Shown: piece after piece, positions 17,044 through 22,881 of the stretch
Numbering within the stretch: position 1 is the stretch's first letter
Layout of the letters: the number at the start of each line of letters is the position of its first letter
Assembly: GCA_964492245.1 (NCBI GenBank)
Contig: CAZBJJ010000030.1
Coordinates: forward strand, 1 to 22,881
Direction: 5' to 3'
DNA: 22,881 nucleotides
Origin: CAZBJJ01 sp964492245
Lineage (GTDB): Bacteria; Spirochaetota; Spirochaetia; Treponematales; Breznakiellaceae
Notes under the pieces: model-generated
Told to the model about the DNA's origin: nothing
What the model saw: only the letters and a program-made list of their open reading frames with translations
The model's database searches: none
Program-made: the position numbers and the translations under genes

Positions 17044-18433
17044 CGGGGTCGCCTCCTTTTAAAAGACGTGGAACACAGTCTATTAACAGATCCTCCTCAC
17101 TTATGCCCGAAACTATAACCAGGCCATCCCCGAGCTCCTCGCCCAATTCCACCTCCCGCTCCAATGCCCTGCCTGCTACAAATAGGAAGCATTGGGCCCG
17201 ACCATCGCCCAGCATGCGCAAACTACTTCTAGGGACCGCAACTACCTTTTTATCCGGGTGCAGGGGCAAAAAGACCTTGGCAAAATGGCCTGGTCGCAGG
17301 GCCTCTTCGGGGGCATCGATGCTAATACGAGCCGAAACCGAGGCACTTGCAATATCTGCCATGCCAAATACAAGATCTACGCAACCGCTACCAGTAAAGT
17401 TTGTGGCCGGCACTGAAAGCTCCACCTCTAGGCCCTTTTTAAGATAGACAGCATCTTTTTCGCTTATGCGCACATGGACATCCAGGCCATCCAGAGAAAT
17501 AATATGCATGATAGGGCTACCAGCGGCCACAAGACTGCCAACATTGCAATCGCGCGAAATAACTCGTCCATTAAAAGGGGCCCTTATTACTAGAGACTGC
17601 ATATTGAATTCGGCCTCTTTAAGGGCTATTTCGGCCATCTGAAAATTAGCTATCGCCATATCGCGCTCGCTAATAAGGGACTGCGCATGGAGGAGAAAAA
17701 AAAGCTCAAAGACATCCTCCTGCTCGAGGTCCGAATGCAGGCAGTCCTGTGGAATTAAATAATCATTGCAGGGTATATCAAATACAAAATCTGTCAAAAG
17801 ACCAGCTCGTTCTAAATCGGTACGGCGCAGGCCAATAGCCGCCTTGCTCAGGGCCATGTGCAATATGTCCAGCTCTTCGTCCAGGCAGGCCTGTTCGTAA
17901 CGCAGAATCCGCAATTGCTCATCGCTCAACGCCCCGGCCTGCCAAAGGACGATGCTCTCGTTCAGGCGCCGTTTGCCCTCTGCCACACGCATATAGGCTA
18001 AATCTTTTTCGGCAGCCTGACAGACCCAGTCTAAAAACCGCCGCTCCAATTGAGCGCGCAGATCTTTTAGGCCCTGCTCACTAAGGGTTAGGGCAAGTGC
18101 CGACCGCTCCATAAGTTTTTGCGCACGCCCCAGTTCAAGCTCCAAAAGCGGGTTGTCGATACACGCCACGACATCATTGCGAAAAAAATCCTCCCCTTCT
18201 TTAAAAGGAAGGTTAGCGACCTTACCTCCGGAAATAGCGAGTATGTGCAGTTCCTGCTTGGGCAGGAGGGTCCCCCCCACTTCGAGCATTTCCCGGTGCT
18301 CCCGCTCTTGGGCCTGTATGAGATGCACCTTTTGCTCTTCTTCTTCCAGGTCGCTGGACTCTGAAACCGCCGTACATGCCATCATAACAAGAAGCATAAA
18401 AACGCCAAAACTAAAATGTAAACAACTTATCAT
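17024..18433 (-). CDS. Membrane-fusion (periplasmic adaptor) lipoprotein of the RND system
   Basis: This 469-aa HlyD/AcrA-type adaptor links the RND pump to the outer-membrane channel. It has a lipoprotein signal (LLVMMAC, Cys20), as AcrA-type adaptors often do. The first lipoyl half is around 63-95 (ISGGKVANLPFKEGE), followed by a long alpha-helical hairpin of about 100-280, longer than in many adaptors. The second lipoyl half is LVIRAPFNGRVISRD at 281-295. A beta-barrel domain follows with RPGHFAKVFLP (380-390) and VPRSSL (400-405). ATG 18433 has AGGAGG about 7 nt upstream and overlaps the end of the TolC-like gene by 23 nt. Gene order, channel then adaptor then pumps, supports one tripartite machine. 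Confidence 0.92.
   Translation of the reverse strand: MISCLHFSFGVFMLLVMMACTAVSESSDLEEEEQKVHLIQAQEREHREMLEVGGTLLPKQELHILAISGGKVANLPFKEGEDFFRNDVVACIDNPLLELELGRAQKLMERSALALTLSEQGLKDLRAQLERRFLDWVCQAAEKDLAYMRVAEGKRRLNESIVLWQAGALSDEQLRILRYEQACLDEELDILHMALSKAAIGLRRTDLERAGLLTDFVFDIPCNDYLIPQDCLHSDLEQEDVFELFFLLHAQSLISERDMAIANFQMAEIALKEAEFNMQSLVIRAPFNGRVISRDCNVGSLVAAGSPIMHIISLDGLDVHVRISEKDAVYLKKGLEVELSVPATNFTGSGCVDLVFGMADIASASVSARISIDAPEEALRPGHFAKVFLPLHPDKKVVAVPRSSLRMLGDGRAQCFLFVAGRALEREVELGEELGDGLVIVSGISEEDLLIDCVPRLLKGGDPVEIISL
17052..17057 (-). promoter_or_regulatory. Shine-Dalgarno site deciding the TTG start of lipoprotein A
   Basis: A perfect AGGAGG on the minus strand lies 8 nt before TTG 17043 and within the last codons of the adaptor gene. 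No comparable site precedes the alternative ATG at 17010. Confidence 0.55.
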
Positions 18434-19844
18434 TACCTTCCTCCTTTACCGTAAAAAGACTTTCCAATGGTCGACCAAATAGCAGGCAGTTCTCCATGCG
18501 GGCCAGTTGATATTCGCCTTGAATATATAAAAACCGAATTGCTGCCTGCTGCAATTCCAAACCTGCCTCCAGCCATTGAGAAATTGAATATTTGCCCGTC
18601 TCATACAACAATTTTCGCTGAGTATATTTTTGCATCTCTAGGCTGGCCTGTTTTTTGGCCAGTAAGAGTTTTTTCTGCCAAATTTCCTGTGCCTGCCCTG
18701 TCTCTTGCACCCTGATATTTAGGGCCTCTAGGGTCTGCGCGAGTCTGTGCTTAGAGTCCTGTACCAAAAAGGCGGCATCTTTTTTTGAAGCAACACGCTG
18801 ATAATTTTGATTGACTATAAAGCTGCTGTTTTTATCCAAACTAAAGCCCCCCGAATTTGCAGCAGTTCTAAAAAGCTGGGTCCCCAGGCTATGACCCAGA
18901 CCCGAAAACTGCAGACCGAGGCCGGCAGACCATCTACACTTAGTAATGGGAAAACGATCGCCGAGAAACTGTACCGAGGCATCAATATAAATACTTGGGA
19001 TATACCAGGGACTATAGGCCCTTAGTTGCATTTCTGCCTCTCGCAGGGCAAGCTGGGCATCCAATACCTGAGGGTCCCGACCTATTATCTGTTCCATTTG
19101 GCCGGATATCTTCCCCAGGACCGAGCTGTCTAAACTGATAGCATCTAACTCGTCCTTTAAGGGGCGCCCCAGCAGAAGGCCCAGCCGCTCCCGAGCATAC
19201 AGCTCGTTTTTTTCACCTTCCATATATTCAATTGCCGCCGACTCGGTGACCAAGACCGCCTCGTCGAATTCGAACTGGGTTATGCTGCCCCGCTCTAAGG
19301 AAATGCGCAGACGTTCAATTTCTCCCCTTAAATAATCCAAACGCTGGGCCTGAATGCTGGAGAAGGATTTACTTTTAATGAATTCGATTATTTGGGCTAT
19401 GCAGATCTGCTCTATTAAATCCTGCTGCCAATCTATATGTACCCTTGCCCGCTCTACCTGGGCCCCTGCCAAGGCGATTTGACGCATAATTATTCCCCCA
19501 TCCCATAAAAGTTGGCGAATGCTTCCGCCCGCCTCCCAAAGCCAATTGGAATTGGCGCCCATGTCTATCTGTTCATTTTGGTTTAAATTGAATGCGAGCT
19601 CTGGCAGAAGACTGGTAAGGATGAGCTTTTGCGCCCGTCGCTGTGCCTGCCACTGCCACTGCGCACTGGCGAGGTCGCGGGAGGAATTTTTTACCTCTAA
19701 GCAAAGCGCCCTAATGACCTCTGCCGCCCGTCCTCGCCCTTCTTCGCTCCCATCCCCCGATAGGCTCTGCGCCTGCTCCTCCATAGCCATCAATCTATAA
19801 AAACCAAGGAGGCAGAGAGCCAGCACAAAAATCGGCCTATTCAC
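18411..19844 (-). CDS. TolC-like outer-membrane efflux channel protein
   Basis: This 477-aa protein has a cleavable signal peptide (hydrophobic core FVLALCLLGF, cleavage near residue 20). Two outer-membrane efflux protein repeats are visible. The first covers about 40-230, with a strand segment at LLPELAFNLNQ and a helix ending in LGLLLGRPL (221-229). The second covers about 258-460, with strands at 280-315 and a helix ending in CLLFGRPL (453-460). The repeated G-R-P-L ends are the family's internal symmetry. Trimers would form the outer-membrane barrel and periplasmic tunnel. The start is GTG 19844, preceded by AGAGGG, and it overlaps the stop of the preceding lipoprotein gene by 8 nt. The length is normal for the family. 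Confidence 0.92.
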   Translation of the reverse strand: MNRPIFVLALCLLGFYRLMAMEEQAQSLSGDGSEEGRGRAAEVIRALCLEVKNSSRDLASAQWQWQAQRRAQKLILTSLLPELAFNLNQNEQIDMGANSNWLWEAGGSIRQLLWDGGIIMRQIALAGAQVERARVHIDWQQDLIEQICIAQIIEFIKSKSFSSIQAQRLDYLRGEIERLRISLERGSITQFEFDEAVLVTESAAIEYMEGEKNELYARERLGLLLGRPLKDELDAISLDSSVLGKISGQMEQIIGRDPQVLDAQLALREAEMQLRAYSPWYIPSIYIDASVQFLGDRFPITKCRWSAGLGLQFSGLGHSLGTQLFRTAANSGGFSLDKNSSFIVNQNYQRVASKKDAAFLVQDSKHRLAQTLEALNIRVQETGQAQEIWQKKLLLAKKQASLEMQKYTQRKLLYETGKYSISQWLEAGLELQQAAIRFLYIQGEYQLARMENCLLFGRPLESLFTVKEEGNDKLFTF

Positions 19845-20334
19845 TGAGTCCCTCTAAATAGTTATTGCGCACATTCATAGCAATCTCGATTATGGGCGAT
19901 AATTTTTCTGCGTATTCAGGCTTTATATGTACGATATTGGCAAGGAGTAAAAGGCTGATATTTACCTCCTCTACGGCATCCTGCCCCCCGCCGAGCTCCC
20001 AGACAAGGTGCGCCCGGTCTAAATGCACTAAGGCCAGTTCCAGCCGCTCTGTCTGTGCCAGATCCAGCCAGGACAGGGCCTCGCTGTAATTTTCCTGTTG
20101 CTTTGCAATTTTGGATAAAAACCGCCACACCTTAATGCTCGAGGCCGAATAGCCCGAAAATGGCATAAGCAGTTCCCGGGCAGTATCGATATTTCCTGCA
20201 GAAAATTCCTCCAGAGCCTGGACTAGCGAAGCCTCGGCGTCTCTGTCCTGCTTTTTGCGATCAGCACAGGCACAAAAACTGATACAAAATCCCAGAACTA
20301 CCAGCAATAAAAAAACGTTTATTCTATATGTCAT
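19837..20334 (-). CDS. Small helical (TPR-like) lipoprotein, first gene of the efflux operon
   Basis: The 165-aa reading starts at ATG 20334, with AAAGGGGG just upstream; a longer frame from a TTG at 20367 has weaker support. The signal peptide runs through FLLLVVLGF to a Cys-rich end (FCAC, likely lipidated Cys23), followed by a charged ADRKKQDRD linker. The mature region is helical with TPR-like spacing of small and aromatic residues (EEFSAGNIDTARELL, then NYSEALSWLDLAQ). It would be a peripheral lipoprotein mediating protein-protein contacts. Its stop overlaps the TolC-like gene, so it belongs to the pump operon. A specific function cannot be given; the TPR call is by eye. Confidence 0.75.
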   Translation of the reverse strand: MTYRINVFLLLVVLGFCISFCACADRKKQDRDAEASLVQALEEFSAGNIDTARELLMPFSGYSASSIKVWRFLSKIAKQQENYSEALSWLDLAQTERLELALVHLDRAHLVWELGGGQDAVEEVNISLLLLANIVHIKPEYAEKLSPIIEIAMNVRNNYLEGLSE

Positions 20335-20540
20335 AGGTCCCCCTTTACGTGGAATGCGTAATCTCAAGGAGCTTACACATATAGATATGGCAAAAATGTT
20401 CTAAAAATTTGGTTATTGACAAAAATTTATTAAAAATTCGCAATATTTGTAGTTTTTCCCCCATTCGGTCTGTATTTTTTGCTCTTTATTGACTATTTAA
20501 GATTACCTTATTATTGTAGTAATGATTATGGAGGCCGATT
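20335..20540. promoter_or_regulatory. Divergent AT-rich intergenic region between the efflux operon and copA
   Basis: These 206 nt hold the control sequences for two divergent units. Near-identical A/T boxes (AAAAATTT at 20403-20410 and 20421-20428, AAAAATTC at 20432-20439) form direct repeats that might bind a regulator. For the minus-strand operon the best -35 is TTGTCA (20417-20422), but the -10 at a 17-nt spacing is poor (ACATTT). I see no canonical CopY box (TACA-N2-TGTA). Confidence 0.5.
20489..20517 (+). promoter_or_regulatory. Probable sigma70-type promoter of copA
   Basis: TTGACT (20489-20494) and TATTGT (20512-20517) are separated by 17 nt, and the ATG lies 23 nt downstream. A 5-bp inverted repeat, ATTAC (20502-20506) and GTAAT (20519-20523), straddles the -10 box and is a possible operator. 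Confidence 0.55.
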
Positions 20541-22802
20541 ATGGAAACACAGACATTGGCTGTAAAGGGAATGCACTGCGCCTCGTGCGTACGCGCCGTA
20601 GAAAAAAGTGCAAAAAATGTTAAGGGAATTGCGGGTGTCGAGGTGAACCTTGCCGCAGAGACCTTGAGCATTCAAAGCGACAAGCCAATTGGCGAAAAGA
20701 CCTATGCGACACTGGCAAAGGCCCTGTCGAAGGCCGGCTACCAGCTTTCAAAAAGCGATAGCGAACAGCAGGAGGCTGATGCAAACCTGGACCTAGAAAA
20801 AGCGGGAACTCGCTTTGTATATTCGGCAATTGCAGCCCTTCCCCTGTTAGTACTTGCCATGGGCCCTATGCTGGGCCTACCCCTGCCAAAGTCTATAGGG
20901 CCAGAAAGCGCCCCTCTTATTTACGCCCTTATTCAGCTCCTGCTTACCCTGCCTATAATTTGGTTTGGCCGGCATTTTTATTTGCGCGGTTTTCCGGCCC
21001 TTTTTACCGGACAGGCGAGCATGGACAGTCTTGTAGCCATCGGCACCCTGGCAGCCCTTGGCTACAGCAGCTTCTCTTTAATACGCATTTTTAAGGGTGA
21101 TGCCCAAGCAGTGCATGCCCTTTACTTCGAGAGTGCTGGCGTTATTATAAGCTTAGTACTTATGGGCAAGTTTTTAGAGGCCCGAGCCAAACAGCGGGCC
21201 CGCAAAGAAATGCGCGCCCTTTTAGATTTGAGCCCCAAGACAGCCCTTCGGGTTCGCAACGAGGGCGATATCGAAGGCCAGGAGGTATCGGTACAGGACA
21301 TTGTAATTGATGACCTTATCCGCGTCCTACCCGGCCAAGCGATTCCCGTCGATGGGGAAGTCGTCTCTGGGCTCTCTGCTGTAGACGAATCTCTTTTAAG
21401 CGGCGAAAGTATTCCGGTAACCAAGGAGGTCGGCTCTGCGGTCTATGCGGGCTCTATAAACGGCAATGGCAGCCTTTTGTTTAAATGCACAGCCCGCGGT
21501 GCCGACAGCCTCTTACATCATATTGCAAAACTGGTAGAAGAGGCTCAGGCAGGTAAGGCTCCCATTGCCCGCCTTGCCGACAAGGTCTCCGCCTGGTTTG
21601 TTCCCACAGTCATTGGCCTGGCCTTTATCAGCTTGGCACTCTGGCTACTCGCCGGCCAGGGCCTGGCCTTCGCCCTAACCACCTTTACCGCGGTCTTGGT
21701 TATTGCCTGCCCCTGCGCCCTTGGCCTTGCAACCCCCACCGCCATTATGGTGGCCAGCGGCAACGCCTCCAAGCGGGGCATATTGATTAAAAGCCCCGAG
21801 GCCCTAGAACTCGCCGGCAGGGCTCGGTCCGTTGTTTTTGACAAAACTGGCACCCTTACCGAAGGCAGGCCCCGCCTGGTGCGCATCGAAAGCGAGGCAT
21901 CCTATGGCGAAGAAGAGCTCTTGCGCTATGCCGCCAGTGCCGAGCGCTATTCAGAGCACCCCCTCGCTGCCGCCATTTTACAGGCCGCCAAAGAAAAAAA
22001 CATCGAACTCCTGCCCACCGAGGAATTCGAAGCTGTTCCCGGCCGGGGAATTCGCTCAACAATAGAGGGAAATGCCATTGTAATTGGCAGCGACCGCTTT
22101 CTGGAGTTGGAGGGGGTGGACTTACATACCGGCCTAAAAAAAGAGCTCGGCGATGGGGCCAGCTATATCAGTATGGCCATAAATGGCAGGCTCGCCGCCA
22201 TTTTCTTTGTGCGCGATCAATTGCGCGCCGAAAGCCGCGAAGCGGTGGCCCAGCTCCACAAAAATGGCATACAGACGATACTGCTGACCGGCGATAAGGA
22301 AGTTACCGCCACCTATATTGCTAAAGAGTTGGGAATAGACCGAGTAATATCGGAAATTCTGCCCCAAGACAAGGCGCAGGTTATTGTAGAGTTAAAAAAA
22401 CAGGGCTCTGGAAGCGTTATAATGGTGGGCGACGGCATAAACGATGCACCAGCCCTGGCCTCGGCCGATGTGGGCATTGCAATTGGCTCTGGCACGGGGG
22501 TGGCAATCGAGACGGCCGACATTGTCCTTTTGCGCAGTTCACCTTTAGGGGCAGCAGAGGCAATAGGGCTCTCGCAAAAAACGCTCAAGGTGATACGCCA
22601 AAACCTATTCTGGGCCTTTGGCTATAATGTACTTGGCATTCCCATTGCCGCAGGCCTTCTGCACCTGTTTGGCGGGCCCTTGCTTTCGCCCATGTTGGCC
22701 GCACTGGCCATGTCGCTTTCGTCGGTGTCGGTGGTAAGCAATTCGCTGCGCCTGGCAGCTGCTTCGCCTAGCAGCTCTGCCAAGCGAAGACAAAATAAAT
22801 AA
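20541..22802 (+). CDS. copA: Copper-exporting P1B-type ATPase (CopA)
   Basis: This 753-aa inner-membrane pump exports Cu(I) at the cost of ATP. It has one N-terminal heavy-metal-binding domain with GMHCASC (10-16). TM helices follow from about 92. The actuator domain carries SGES (287-290), and TM6 carries the Cys-Pro-Cys metal site (390-392). The phosphorylation motif is DKTGT (434-438, Asp434 being phosphorylated). The nucleotide domain shows SEHPL (His473) and GRG (501-503), then TGD (583-585) and GDGINDAP (630-637). Near the C-terminus, Tyr695-Asn696 and the MSLSS block (724-728) match the CopA metal-site signature of TM7 and TM8, favouring Cu(I)/Ag(I) over Zn or Cd. The start is backed by GGAGG 6 nt upstream. 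The gene appears monocistronic and divergent from the efflux operon, with no copper chaperone or regulator gene in the window. Confidence 0.95.
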   Translation: METQTLAVKGMHCASCVRAVEKSAKNVKGIAGVEVNLAAETLSIQSDKPIGEKTYATLAKALSKAGYQLSKSDSEQQEADANLDLEKAGTRFVYSAIAALPLLVLAMGPMLGLPLPKSIGPESAPLIYALIQLLLTLPIIWFGRHFYLRGFPALFTGQASMDSLVAIGTLAALGYSSFSLIRIFKGDAQAVHALYFESAGVIISLVLMGKFLEARAKQRARKEMRALLDLSPKTALRVRNEGDIEGQEVSVQDIVIDDLIRVLPGQAIPVDGEVVSGLSAVDESLLSGESIPVTKEVGSAVYAGSINGNGSLLFKCTARGADSLLHHIAKLVEEAQAGKAPIARLADKVSAWFVPTVIGLAFISLALWLLAGQGLAFALTTFTAVLVIACPCALGLATPTAIMVASGNASKRGILIKSPEALELAGRARSVVFDKTGTLTEGRPRLVRIESEASYGEEELLRYAASAERYSEHPLAAAILQAAKEKNIELLPTEEFEAVPGRGIRSTIEGNAIVIGSDRFLELEGVDLHTGLKKELGDGASYISMAINGRLAAIFFVRDQLRAESREAVAQLHKNGIQTILLTGDKEVTATYIAKELGIDRVISEILPQDKAQVIVELKKQGSGSVIMVGDGINDAPALASADVGIAIGSGTGVAIETADIVLLRSSPLGAAEAIGLSQKTLKVIRQNLFWAFGYNVLGIPIAAGLLHLFGGPLLSPMLAALAMSLSSVSVVSNSLRLAAASPSSSAKRRQNK

Positions 22803-22828
22803 AATTGATGGCTATTGCCCGGGCTTTT

Positions 22829-22881
22829 AGCGGATGAGGGGAGTCGAACCCCCGTCACGAGCTTGGGAAGCTCGGGTAATA
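22829..22881 (-). tRNA. tRNA-Gly(CCC), 3' part (5' end outside the window)
   Basis: Read on the minus strand, the anticodon stem CGAGC/GCTCG (22870-22874 with 22858-22862) closes a 7-nt loop TTCCCAA with anticodon CCC at 22865-22867. A T arm GGGGG-TTCGACT-CCCCT (22837-22853) follows, then the acceptor 3' strand CATCCGC and discriminator T at 22829. CCA is not encoded. The D arm and acceptor 5' strand are cut off by the window end. Confidence 0.93.

Noticed and set aside
22817..22824. GCCCGGGC palindrome after copA as a terminator
   Set aside because: The palindrome has no loop, so a hairpin would have only two base pairs. The following TTTT is short.

Overview
The window looks like part of a Gram-negative (diderm) chromosome, probably from a spirochaete related to Treponema. 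The evidence is the number of predicted lipoproteins with relaxed lipoboxes, a lipidated efflux adaptor, and a giant coiled-coil/M23 protein resembling the very long structural proteins described in Leptospira (TIGR04388-like). This assignment is an inference from protein character; no rRNA is present. A run of ten Ns at 7129-7138 shows that it comes from a draft scaffold.

Layout. (1) 81-1418, plus strand: a GTPase-like protein of the cyclic 2,3-diphosphoglycerate synthetase family, ending at a strong 13-bp hairpin (1422-1450) that it shares with the convergent gene. (2) 1466-7937, minus strand: a giant secreted protein appearing as two pieces, a signal-peptide-bearing 5' piece (7227-7937) and a 3' piece (1466-7128) ending in an intact M23 metallopeptidase domain. 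The two are separated by the N gap and by a C-free tract. I argue they are one gene of about 2,127 codons. (3) 7975-20334, minus strand: seven tightly overlapping genes for a tripartite RND efflux system. In transcription order they are a small helical (TPR-like) lipoprotein, a TolC-like outer-membrane channel, a lipidated membrane-fusion protein, two related Ig-like lipoproteins, and two different RND pump subunits. (4) 20335-20540: a divergent AT-rich promoter region. (5) 20541-22802, plus strand: a CopA-type copper-exporting P-type ATPase. (6) 22829 to the end, minus strand: the 3' part of tRNA-Gly(CCC).

How the genes fit together. The pump genes supply every layer of an envelope-spanning exporter: the RND pair in the inner membrane, a periplasmic adaptor and an outer-membrane duct. 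Three extra lipoproteins are co-transcribed with them. The giant M23 protein follows only 37 nt after the second RND gene, so it may belong to the same transcript. CopA is divergent from the pump operon and could share a regulatory region with it.

The most striking anomaly is at the gap. A 40-nt stretch upstream of it (7177-7216) matches the 40 nt just beyond it (7089-7128), except that all 13 C residues are T and nothing else differs. The coding frames of the two copies agree once this conversion is undone, which explains the apparent stop codon that splits the giant gene.
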